A stretch of 10,347 nucleotides of DNA from Pseudomonadota bacterium. GTDB lineage: Bacteria; Desulfobacterota; Syntrophia; Syntrophales; JADFWA01. Below the pieces are notes generated by a model, which ran no database searches, was not told the origin of the DNA, and saw nothing but the letters and a program-made list of their open reading frames with translations. Shown here piece after piece: positions 1-5,795 of the stretch (position 1 is its first letter; every line of letters begins with the position of its first letter). The translations under genes and the position numbers were made by a program. The DNA lies in assembly GCA_030612385.1 (NCBI GenBank), contig JAUWNZ010000026.1, forward strand, positions 1 through 10,347, in the 5' to 3' direction.

Positions 1-1
1 A

Positions 2-304
2 TATTCCAGAAAGGGAGAAAAAGCGGACGAGGTCATAAAGCGGATGGCAAAGAAAAAGGGAGAAGAGGTCGTAGTCGTCACATCGGACAGGGATATAGCA
101 AACTCCATCAGTAGAAGTGGATGCGTCGCCATCTCTTCTCCGGAATTTGAGGTTAGGATGGACGGGATGTTTCGTTATGAATGCCCCGATCCTGATGATG
201 AAGACTCCCTCAACGAAGTGTCCGGTGGAACCAGAAAGAAAGGACCATCGAGAAAGATCCCTAAAAAAAAGAGGGCGGCGCTTGAAAGGATAAAAAAGTT
301 GTAA
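2..304 (+). CDS. YacP-like NYN-domain protein, C-terminal part (5' end outside window)
   Basis: The reading frame is open from the left edge (first codons read YSRKGEKADEVIKRMAKKKG) to a TAA at 302-304, so the first in-frame ATG at 44 is internal and the gene begins outside the window. About 100 residues remain. The core reads KGEKADEVI, then EEVVVVTSDRDIANSI, then a G-x-VAISSPEF segment. This is the usual second half of the YacP-type NYN (PIN-like) fold, where a late Asp (TSDRDI) contributes to the acidic metal site. The tail is lysine/arginine rich (KKGPSRKIPKKKRAALERIKKL), consistent with RNA or ribosome binding. Family knowledge: Bacillus YacP (Rae1) is a ribosome-associated endoribonuclease; a similar role here is inference. 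The gene converges on holA with a 9-nt gap. The N-terminal catalytic Asp cannot be checked in this window. Confidence 0.8.
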   Translation, partial: YSRKGEKADEVIKRMAKKKGEEVVVVTSDRDIANSISRSGCVAISSPEFEVRMDGMFRYECPDPDDEDSLNEVSGGTRKKGPSRKIPKKKRAALERIKKL

Positions 305-324
305 CTGTTCAGCCTAAGCAGTTA
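292..324 (-). terminator. Probable intrinsic terminator of the rpsU-holA transcript
   Basis: Read on the minus strand, TAACTG (324-319) pairs with CAGTTA (307-302) across an 11-nt loop that contains the holA TAG stop. A run of six T follows (297-292) after a 4-nt spacer, CAAC. The stem is short (6 bp) and the U-tract is not immediately adjacent, so efficiency is uncertain. It lies inside the last codons of the convergent YacP-like gene, a common place for a terminator between converging genes. Confidence 0.45.
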
Positions 325-1447
325 TATTGATCAAGAGACGTTCAAGCACAAGTCTCGGGTTTTTCCCGGTAGTCTTCAGTATAAGATCGGCATCTGCGAT
401 GGCTCCCAAATGCTCCACCAGGTTCTCGAAGGAAAACCTCCCGGAATTTCTTAGCGCCTTGTAAATTACATAGGGATGCTGAGAGGCAAACCCGCCACTC
501 TTTTCACCTGCCTTCTCACCCGATTGACCGGTCAACTTCTTTATCTCAGGATAAACAGAATTCTGGAATCGGTTGTAATCCATTTTGGGACGGAACAAAC
601 TCAACTTCTTCGATCTCAGAAAAATCTTCGCATGAAGGAGAAGCCTGATTTCCCTGTATGCCATCTTCAGAATAACAAGATAGTGGACGCCACCATCCAG
701 GATATCATTCAAAGACAAAAGGGCTCTCTTCAGATTCTTACCGGCCAGGGCAGAGGTCAAATCAAATATAGAATCCTCTTTCGCTCTTTCTATAACAGCC
801 CCAACATCCTTTTCCTCAATCAAGGATCTGTCACCGGTATATATAACCAGCTTTTCCAGCGCTCCCCTGAATTGTCTCAGGTCAGAACCGGTCATCCTCT
901 CCAAAGCCAGTGAGGCCCCTGCCGTAAGACTCTTTCCCTTTTCAGCGAGGAATTCTTTCGTAGTATCTCTCAGCAGCTTCTTCCTGTTTTTCTCGTCCCT
1001 TACCTGAGAAAAACCAAGCACAACTCCGATATCAGATACTACTTTGAAAAGTTTTTTCCTCCTGTCAACAGAATAATCGGCCGCAAGTATCAAACAATTA
1101 CCTTCCGGCAGACCACCTCTTAAAACTTCCTCAATGGTCTCAGTGTCCTCCTTGTTCTCAAACCGTGAGTTCCTTACAACGATGATCTTTTTCCCGGGAA
1201 TAAGGGGCGGGGTAAGGATGGAGTCACATATACCGCCAATATCTTCATTTTCCCCATTTAGATAGAAGAGATTAAAGTCATTCTTCTCCCCGGAAAGAAC
1301 AAGGTTGATTATCTTATCAAGCGCATCATTTACGAGATACTCTTCATCCCCACATATGAGATAGCAGGGGGCAATCTTCCCTTCTTTAATGTCATCAAGG
1401 GCTGTATCCAGGGCAGCTCTTCCCGAATCACTTGATACGAAACTCAC
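314..1447 (-). CDS. holA: DNA polymerase III delta subunit (clamp-loader wrench)
   Basis: This 377-residue protein is slightly longer than E. coli HolA (343). It opens with a segment typical of the family: APCYLICGDEEYLV at about residues 26-39, followed by a helix (NDALDKIINLVL), an acidic stretch and the strand GKKIIVVRNSRF. The delta subunit has the AAA+-like fold of clamp loaders without a functional ATP site, and no Walker A motif is visible here. The C-terminal third is helical and should form the collar domain. It opens the beta sliding clamp as part of the gamma/tau complex. The start is GTG (1447-1445), preceded by GGAGG (1456-1452) four nt upstream, which supports it. It lies 53 bp downstream of rpsU on the same strand with no terminator between, so it is probably co-transcribed from the rpsU promoter. 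Confidence 0.93.
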   Translation of the reverse strand: MSFVSSDSGRAALDTALDDIKEGKIAPCYLICGDEEYLVNDALDKIINLVLSGEKNDFNLFYLNGENEDIGGICDSILTPPLIPGKKIIVVRNSRFENKEDTETIEEVLRGGLPEGNCLILAADYSVDRRKKLFKVVSDIGVVLGFSQVRDEKNRKKLLRDTTKEFLAEKGKSLTAGASLALERMTGSDLRQFRGALEKLVIYTGDRSLIEEKDVGAVIERAKEDSIFDLTSALAGKNLKRALLSLNDILDGGVHYLVILKMAYREIRLLLHAKIFLRSKKLSLFRPKMDYNRFQNSVYPEIKKLTGQSGEKAGEKSGGFASQHPYVIYKALRNSGRFSFENLVEHLGAIADADLILKTTGKNPRLVLERLLINITA

Positions 1448-1500
1448 TTAGCCTCCAAAGACGCTTGCATAACTCATGTCCGTCCAGAAATGGTTTTTTT

Positions 1501-1689
1501 TTAATACCTGCGTCTTTGTGCTTTGAGAAGTCTCCTGCGGGCCTCAATAGCCTTCCTCTTTTTTTTCACAGAGGGCTTCTCATATGCCCTGCGTAACTTG
1601 AGTTCCTTGAATAGTCCACTCTTGGAGAGCTTATTCTTGAGAACCTTCAATGCCTTTTCCACGTCATTGTCAAATACTCTTACTTCCAA
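1501..1689 (-). CDS. rpsU: 30S ribosomal protein S21
   Basis: This small basic protein of 62 residues has the S21 pattern: an N-terminal EVRVFDNDVEKALKVLKNKL helix region, a central RRAYEKPSVKKKRK segment and an arginine-rich tail ending KAQRRRY. S21 sits on the small-subunit platform near the 3' end of 16S rRNA and helps initiation. The start is TTG (1689-1687). No ATG or GTG lies in frame just upstream, and an AGGAAG ribosome-binding site (1702-1697) is 7 nt before the TTG, so the non-AUG start looks real. Its length matches short S21 forms outside the gammaproteobacteria (E. coli has 71). A promoter-like pair is about 55-85 bp upstream; holA follows 53 bp downstream. Confidence 0.93.
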   Translation of the reverse strand: MEVRVFDNDVEKALKVLKNKLSKSGLFKELKLRRAYEKPSVKKKRKAIEARRRLLKAQRRRY

Positions 1690-1745
1690 TACACTACTTC
1701 CTTTCTCTATTTACAAGGGACATGATCTGCACTCCAACAATGGTT

Positions 1746-1774
1746 ATTATCCCTTTACTTGAGCAATCTTTCAA
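1746..1774 (-). promoter_or_regulatory. Sigma70-like promoter for rpsU-holA
   Basis: On the minus strand, TTGAAA (1774-1769) and GATAAT (1751-1746) are separated by 17 nt. This places the transcription start near 1739 and gives an untranslated leader of about 50 nt before the rpsU TTG. It lies in the 200-bp hisC-rpsU gap (1690-1889), in which I see no gene, tRNA or convincing hisC terminator. A 6-bp CCCTCT/AGAGGG pair follows the hisC stop but has no T-run. Confidence 0.5.
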
Positions 1775-1889
1775 TTGCCGGTACAAAAAAGGCGGCACAG
1801 CATCGCTTCAACACGCACTGCAACCATTACCCCCTCTTTCCCATTTTTTATATCCCTCTCATCACTCACAACCTAACGAAACAAGAGGG

Positions 1890-2978
1890 CTATTCAAGTT
1901 CTTTCCGCTCCAGCTCGCCGGCTACAATATCCCTCAACGCTCCTAAGAATTCACCATTCTCTTTACAGTTTCCCACAGTTACTCTCATACAGTTTCTCAG
2001 AGCTCCTGGAGCGTTGAATTTCCTTATCAAAATCCCTCTTTCAATTAAACCTTTATATACACTGCCTGTATCAAAAGAACAATTAAAAAGAATAAAATTT
2101 GCGTCTGAAGGATAGGGACGAATTCCATTAATTTTCGATAGTCCCTTGAATAGGTCTTCCCTTTTGCTAACAACCTCATCCGCCTGTTTTTGAAAGTCCA
2201 CTTCATTTTCAACATAGAAGCGGGCTATAATCTGTGAAAAAGCATTCAGGTTATATGGAAGCCTTACTTTGTTCAGCTCCCTTACCAACAAGGGGCAGCC
2301 TATAAAAATACCTATCCTCATGGCGGCAAGCCCCACCTTGGAAAGAGATTTTAATACCACCATGTTTTCATACTTGCCAAGGTATGGCAGGAATGTCCTT
2401 CCTGAAAAGTTAGAGTAGGCCTCATCAACAACCACGATACCATTTGATGCCCTTATTACAGCCTCTATTTTGTCTGGATTAAAACAATTGCCGGTAGGAT
2501 TGTTCGGGTAGCTCAGAAATACAAGCTCAGGGGACCTGTTTTTTATAATTTCAAGCATGGAATCCACATCCAGATCAAAGCGATCATCAAGGGGAACTTC
2601 AATCACCCTGTGACCGGTATTTAAAGCAGATATTTTATACATGGCAAAGGTGGGAACTGGAATCATAACGCCTGAAGCGCTCCCCCTTATTGCTACCAGA
2701 AGGATCTGGATAAGTTCATCAGAACCATTTCCGATAATCAACATATCATCATCAACACCGTAGAGTCTGGCGAACCCCCTCCTGAGTTCGGGGGAACCGG
2801 GTTCCGGATAACGGTTCAGGGGAACCTTTCCCAGGCTCTCAACAATCTTGCTTTTCGGTGAAGCGGAAAGGGTATATGGGTTTTCATTTGCGTCGAGTCT
2901 AATCCTGCAGGAGACGTTGGAAGCACAATAAGCCTCCTGATTTAACACCTCTTTCCTTACAAGGTTTTTTATATCCAT
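1890..2978 (-). CDS. hisC: Histidinol-phosphate aminotransferase
   Basis: This 362-residue fold-type I PLP aminotransferase is of normal HisC length. Visible landmarks in order: the RLDANENPY substrate motif (about 27-35), the GNGSDELI cofactor-phosphate loop (83-90), SYPNNPTG (156-163), the DEAY aspartate that contacts the pyridine nitrogen (D185), the PLP Schiff-base lysine in SLSKVGLAAMRIG (K214), and a C-terminal MRVTVG arginine (R332) that binds the substrate. It converts imidazole-acetol phosphate plus glutamate to histidinol phosphate in histidine synthesis, in the cytosol. No other his gene is nearby. Related aminotransferases act on aromatic amino acids, so a dual role is possible, but the LDANENP start favours HisC. 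The ATG has a modest AAAGG site 9 nt upstream. It follows the M24 peptidase gene after a 107-bp gap filled by a repeat. Confidence 0.92.
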   Translation of the reverse strand: MDIKNLVRKEVLNQEAYCASNVSCRIRLDANENPYTLSASPKSKIVESLGKVPLNRYPEPGSPELRRGFARLYGVDDDMLIIGNGSDELIQILLVAIRGSASGVMIPVPTFAMYKISALNTGHRVIEVPLDDRFDLDVDSMLEIIKNRSPELVFLSYPNNPTGNCFNPDKIEAVIRASNGIVVVDEAYSNFSGRTFLPYLGKYENMVVLKSLSKVGLAAMRIGIFIGCPLLVRELNKVRLPYNLNAFSQIIARFYVENEVDFQKQADEVVSKREDLFKGLSKINGIRPYPSDANFILFNCSFDTGSVYKGLIERGILIRKFNAPGALRNCMRVTVGNCKENGEFLGALRDIVAGELERKELE

Positions 2979-3000
2979 TGATAAACGCCTTTACCCGTTC

Positions 3001-3068
3001 AGGGTTTCGAGTTTCGGGTTTCGGGTTTCGGGTTTTTAACTCGAAACTCGAAACAACAAACTCGAAAC
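3001..3068. repeat. Heptameric GGGTTTC / GAAACTC inverted repeat
   Basis: Between pepQ and hisC, 7-nt units (GGGTTTC, GAGTTTC, GGGTTTC, GGGTTTC, GGGTTTT) run from about 3002 to 3036. They are followed by units in the opposite sense (CGAAACT, CGAAAC, and again CTCGAAAC at 3061-3068). The arms 3004-3020 and 3038-3054 are complementary at 16 of 17 positions (the exception is a G/T pair at 3017/3041), so either strand could form a long hairpin with a 17-nt loop. No T-run follows on the minus strand, so it is not an ordinary intrinsic terminator. Both strands translate to low-complexity peptides (RNPKPETRNPE on one, RVSGFGFRVF on the other), which I take as artefacts. Confidence 0.85.
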
Positions 3069-3085
3069 TGTACATGAACAATGAG

Positions 3086-4162
3086 TTACGACAATATCTC
3101 CAGATCCTTTGGCATCTTTGTCAGAACCTCACAACCCTCATCTTCAACCAGTATCGTATCCTCTATCCGGATGCCACATAAGTCAGGTATGTAAATACCC
3201 GGTTCTATTGTAATCACCATCCCTGCCTTTAGATAGCCTTCCGCTTTGGCGGATATCCGGGGAGCTTCGTGAATATCGAGCCCCACGCCGTGACCTGTGC
3301 TATGGGGAAAATATCTCCCCATACCAGCGCCCTCTATATAACTCCTCACAATCCTGTCAATCTCCCTGCAGGCAACACCGCCCTTTATAGAATCCAGCGC
3401 CCTGTTATGAGCGTCTTTGACAATAGTGTATAACTCTTTCTGTCTGTCAGTTATATTCCCAATGGCATAAGTACACGTCTCATCGGAGTGATAACCGCCA
3501 TATACCGCCCCATAATCTATTACCACAAAATCCCCATCTTCAAGCCTCCTTAATCCCGGCTTTGCGTGGACCATGGCGGCGTTTTCCCCGGATGCTACTA
3601 TTGTTTCAAAGGAAATTTCCTCAGCGCCCCCGCCTCTCATTCTGTACTCCAATTCCAGTGCGATATCTTTTTCCATGTTACCCGGTCTGATCAGCTCCAG
3701 GGTTGAACCAAGCGCCTGTGCCGATATTCCGGTCGCTTTCTTTATCAATTCTATTTCATTTCGGTCTTTTATTGCCCTTATTGCGCTGAGCTCATCAGAT
3801 ATCGGCCTCAATTTCAAGCCATTTAGTCTATCTTTCAGACCCAAATAGTAATCATAATTTATCGCCGTCGATTCAAAACCGACGCTCAGTAACCCCAAAC
3901 CTGTAACAACTTGAGCGATCCCATCTGTTTTATCTTTATATTCAAAAACCTCCGCTCCTTCAACTTCCCCTCTTGCCTGGGTTATATAACGCCCATCAAC
4001 CATTAAGACAATCCTGTTCTCTCCGAAAAGAAGAACCCCGTCGCTTCCTGAAAAACCAACAAGATAGCGTATATTCTTCATATCAAAAAAGAGGATGGCT
4101 TCTATTTCAAGGCCGGCCAGTTTTGACCGAATGCGAGATATTCTTCCGGAATAAAAACTCAT
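3086..4162 (-). CDS. M24-family Xaa-Pro aminopeptidase / dipeptidase
   Basis: With the start at 4162 the protein has 358 residues and the two-domain layout of M24B creatinase/prolidase-like enzymes: an N-terminal domain (about 1-130, with YLVGFSGSDG and VDGRYITQA) and a C-terminal pita-bread catalytic domain. All five expected metal ligands are present: D216 (VVIDYGA), D227 (YHSDET), H291 (HSTGHGVG), E320 (TIEPG) and E334 (RIEDT). It should cleave peptides with proline at position 2, in the cytosol, probably with manganese or cobalt. An in-frame ATG at 4174 exists but has no ribosome-binding site. The ATG at 4162 has GGAG 6 nt upstream and overlaps the TGA of the TPR gene as ATGA, indicating translational coupling. 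PepP, PepQ and YpdF-type enzymes cannot be told apart from sequence alone, so no symbol is given. Confidence 0.92.
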   Translation of the reverse strand: MSFYSGRISRIRSKLAGLEIEAILFFDMKNIRYLVGFSGSDGVLLFGENRIVLMVDGRYITQARGEVEGAEVFEYKDKTDGIAQVVTGLGLLSVGFESTAINYDYYLGLKDRLNGLKLRPISDELSAIRAIKDRNEIELIKKATGISAQALGSTLELIRPGNMEKDIALELEYRMRGGGAEEISFETIVASGENAAMVHAKPGLRRLEDGDFVVIDYGAVYGGYHSDETCTYAIGNITDRQKELYTIVKDAHNRALDSIKGGVACREIDRIVRSYIEGAGMGRYFPHSTGHGVGLDIHEAPRISAKAEGYLKAGMVITIEPGIYIPDLCGIRIEDTILVEDEGCEVLTKMPKDLEILS

Positions 4163-4932
4163 ATGGGGCTCCATGGATGGTTTGTATCTCTTTTCATCCC
4201 CTTAAGCTTTTCCAGCCACCTGTTCAACTCATCGATTACCAAAATCCGTTTCCCTTCTGAAAGCTCCCTCGATTCCCTACCTTTCAACGTGGTCTCGACA
4301 TCTTTTAACATCTCCGCCGCCCTGATATCTCCCGAATCTGACCCGAGAATTTTCTTTAAGACTTCTCTCGCCATCCCGAGATGTCCTTGTTTTATGTAAA
4401 GTTCAGCCAGAGTTATTGTGCAAAGATCGGATGATACATTGTCAGAACCCCCCACATTCTCCACCTCCGGCAATAAATCACCGTCTAAAGCGCCGACCAG
4501 AGAATCAAGTTTCGTAGACACTCCTTTCTCGATGGGCAGCCCGGAGTTAAGAGAAACAAACCTCCCGTATGCCTTTGTTGCTTTTTCGATAAGACCTTTT
4601 TCCAGGTATATATCCCCAAGATATTCAAAGACACGGGACCACTTAAGGATATCGTCTTCCACGCTCTTCAGAAACTCCAGGGCCTCTTCTATCTTCTCCA
4701 TCCTGACCAGCGAAGACCCGGCAACGATCCTTGCATCCACATCGCCGGGAAGCCGGTCAAGCCTATCCCGCGCCAAAGCGGCGGCCCTGTCAGATAAACC
4801 CTCCTTCAAATGCACATCTGCCCTGGAAAGAAATTCATCTCTTCCTTCGATATCCCCAAAGATGATATTGTCTTCCACCGTCTTTTTATCCTCCAGCCCA
4901 TAAAGAAATTCTAAGTGATTTAACTTCCCCAT
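4159..4932 (-). CDS. Tetratricopeptide-repeat protein, function unknown
   Basis: This soluble 257-residue protein has no signal peptide or membrane segment. I see TPR-like helix pairs around residues 34-67 (FLSRADVHLKEGLSDRAAAL), 68-95 (VRMEKIEEALEFLKSV), 100-133 (FEYLGDIYLEKGLIEKATKAY) and 172-205 (ITLAELYIKQGHLGMAREVL). A linker of about 35 residues (134-170) separates the third and fourth. The C-terminus is a charged amphipathic helix (IDELNRWLEKLKG, about 233-245). TPRs are protein-binding scaffolds; no enzyme motif is visible. The stop overlaps the start of the M24 peptidase (ATGA), so the two are made together and may work together. The ATG has no clear Shine-Dalgarno sequence and sits beside a CCGG-ACAAG-CCGG dyad at 4933-4945. 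An in-frame TGA lies about 12 codons upstream and no other start codon lies between. Confidence 0.8.
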   Translation of the reverse strand: MGKLNHLEFLYGLEDKKTVEDNIIFGDIEGRDEFLSRADVHLKEGLSDRAAALARDRLDRLPGDVDARIVAGSSLVRMEKIEEALEFLKSVEDDILKWSRVFEYLGDIYLEKGLIEKATKAYGRFVSLNSGLPIEKGVSTKLDSLVGALDGDLLPEVENVGGSDNVSSDLCTITLAELYIKQGHLGMAREVLKKILGSDSGDIRAAEMLKDVETTLKGRESRELSEGKRILVIDELNRWLEKLKGMKRDTNHPWSPI

Positions 4933-4980
4933 CCGGACAAGCCGGAAGAGCTGAAAGCCCCAAGCTCAAGCTCGAAGCCT

Positions 4981-5086
4981 GTAGTCATTCACTACTTGAA
5001 ATTGGAAATTAGAAATTCGGGAGAAAAGTATGAAGGCCAAATTTCCAATTTCTATTTTCTAATTTCAACGTCTAGTGAACGCTTAC
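4981..5086. repeat. Palindromic REP/MITE-like intergenic element with 7-nt repeats
   Basis: The outer ends are GTAGTCATTCACTA (4981-4994) and, inverted, TAGTGAACGCTTAC (5073-5086); these termini match at 11 of 14 positions. Inside, three 7-nt units (GAAATTG, GAAATTA, GAAATTC, about 4998-5018) face four units in opposite sense (AATTTCC, AATTTCT, ATTTTCT, AATTTCA, about 5040-5067). TTGAAATT pairs exactly with AATTTCAA. The centre (about 5019-5039) is not repeated. Just left of it, 4953-4982 has a further loose 6-7-nt run (CAAGCTC, AAGCTCG, AAGCCTG). I see no coding frame. The structure suggests a small non-autonomous or REP-like element; mobility is inference. Confidence 0.65.
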
Positions 5087-5148
5087 TAAATTCTTTTGCC
5101 ATTTTTGCACGAATTTCACAATTAAGGGACTAACATACCACCAAAATC

Positions 5149-5238
5149 GTGTCAAGAAAGAAGCCTTCTCTGCCCGCTAAAATCACAGATGGATACAAAA
5201 AATATTCTCCCAATGCGAGAGGCTAATCTTCTTGACAC
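5149..5238. promoter_or_regulatory. Divergent -35-like boxes in a 10-bp inverted repeat
   Basis: GTGTCAAGAA (5149-5158) and TTCTTGACAC (5229-5238) are exact reverse complements. Each contains TTGACA, reading leftward at 5155-5150 and rightward at 5232-5237. The rightward copy has a good -10 and is listed as the greA promoter. The leftward copy has only a poor -10 candidate (TTAGTC, 16 nt further on), so a promoter for the TPR-peptidase-hisC genes here is possible but weakly supported. The rest of 5087-5228 shows nothing I recognise. Confidence 0.35.
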
Positions 5239-5259
5239 ATGTCCAGGAATCTGTATGAT
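5232..5259 (+). promoter_or_regulatory. Sigma70-type promoter of greA
   Basis: A perfect -35 TTGACA (5232-5237) and a -10 TATGAT (5254-5259) are 16 nt apart. This predicts a transcript start near 5266 and a leader of about 36 nt. An ACAGGT/ACCTGT inverted pair (5263-5268 and 5281-5286) straddles the predicted start and ends just before the ribosome-binding site. It could be an operator or a small leader hairpin. Confidence 0.7.
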
Positions 5260-5288
5260 TACACAGGTATCCGATAGAGAACCTGTAT

Positions 5289-5296
5289 GGGAGGAG
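5289..5296 (+). promoter_or_regulatory. Shine-Dalgarno site that sets the greA start
   Basis: GGGAGGAG at 5289-5296 lies 5 nt before the ATG at 5302. An earlier in-frame ATG at 5287 overlaps this site and has no ribosome-binding site of its own, so 5302 is the likely start. Confidence 0.85.
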
Positions 5297-5301
5297 ATGT
5301 T

Positions 5302-5784
5302 ATGGGCAATGTGCCAATCAGCAGAGCAGGATTTGAAAAACTGAAAAGGGAACTGGAATATCTGAAAAAATTTGCCGTGCCTGAAAACATAAGGGATATC
5401 GAGGAAGCCAGAGCCCATGGCGATATATCAGAAAATGCCGAGTATGCGGCAGCCAAAGAAAAACAGTCGTTTATTCAGGGGAAGATACGGGAAACGGAAA
5501 ATAATCTTGCCAACTCGGTTATTATCGATACGAAAGGTCTGACCAATGATAAGATAGTCTTTGGCTCGACCGTTACTATCGAAGAAGCAAAGACGGAAGA
5601 GGCCATCAGATATCAACTTGTTGGACCCTTTGAATCCGACATGAAAGAAAACAAGATCTCGGTTACATCTCCAATTGGAAAGGCCCTCATCGGGAAAGAG
5701 GCAGGTGATGAGGTCAAGGTTAATACACCGGGTGGCATAAGAGAATTTGAGGTTATCGATATCTCAATAAATGGCACAGTATAG
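5302..5784 (+). CDS. greA: Transcription elongation factor GreA
   Basis: At 160 residues it is close to E. coli GreA (158). Residues 1-75 form the coiled-coil finger; the tip motif ARAHGDISENAEYAAAKE carries D41 and E44, the acidic pair that stabilises Mg2+ in the RNA polymerase secondary channel. With the 5302 start these acquire exactly the E. coli numbering. The C-terminal FKBP-like domain has the family signature SPIGKALIGKEAGDEV and ends EFEVIDISI. GreA rescues backtracked polymerase by stimulating cleavage of the 3' end of the nascent RNA. The gene appears monocistronic behind its own promoter and converges on the antiporter gene, with only 11 nt between stops and no clear terminator. 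Confidence 0.96.
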   Translation: MGNVPISRAGFEKLKRELEYLKKFAVPENIRDIEEARAHGDISENAEYAAAKEKQSFIQGKIRETENNLANSVIIDTKGLTNDKIVFGSTVTIEEAKTEEAIRYQLVGPFESDMKENKISVTSPIGKALIGKEAGDEVKVNTPGGIREFEVIDISINGTV

Positions 5785-5795
5785 AGGTAACTATC

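Noticed and set aside
1470..1505. CCAGAAATGG followed by a T-run on the plus strand, as a terminator
   Set aside because: The stem is only 3 bp, and no plus-strand gene ends there.
1650..2115. Plus-strand frames across the rpsU-hisC gap
   Set aside because: They overlap both genes in antisense and read as low-complexity; the gap holds the rpsU promoter instead.
3001..3068. CRISPR array
   Set aside because: Units are only 7 nt, with no unique spacers and no cas genes nearby.
2899..3181. Open frames on both strands over the heptamer repeat
   Set aside because: They translate the repeat itself (RNPKPETRNPE and RVSGFGFRVF) and overlap hisC and pepQ.
4418..4903. 161-residue open frame on the plus strand
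   Set aside because: Antisense to the TPR gene, serine-rich low-complexity translation, no start signal.
5189..5344. 51-residue frame starting MDTKNILPMREANLL upstream of greA
   Set aside because: It runs through a near-consensus promoter and into greA in another frame; no ribosome-binding site.
5152..5418. 88-residue minus-strand frame
   Set aside because: Antisense to the greA promoter and N-terminus, no family resemblance.
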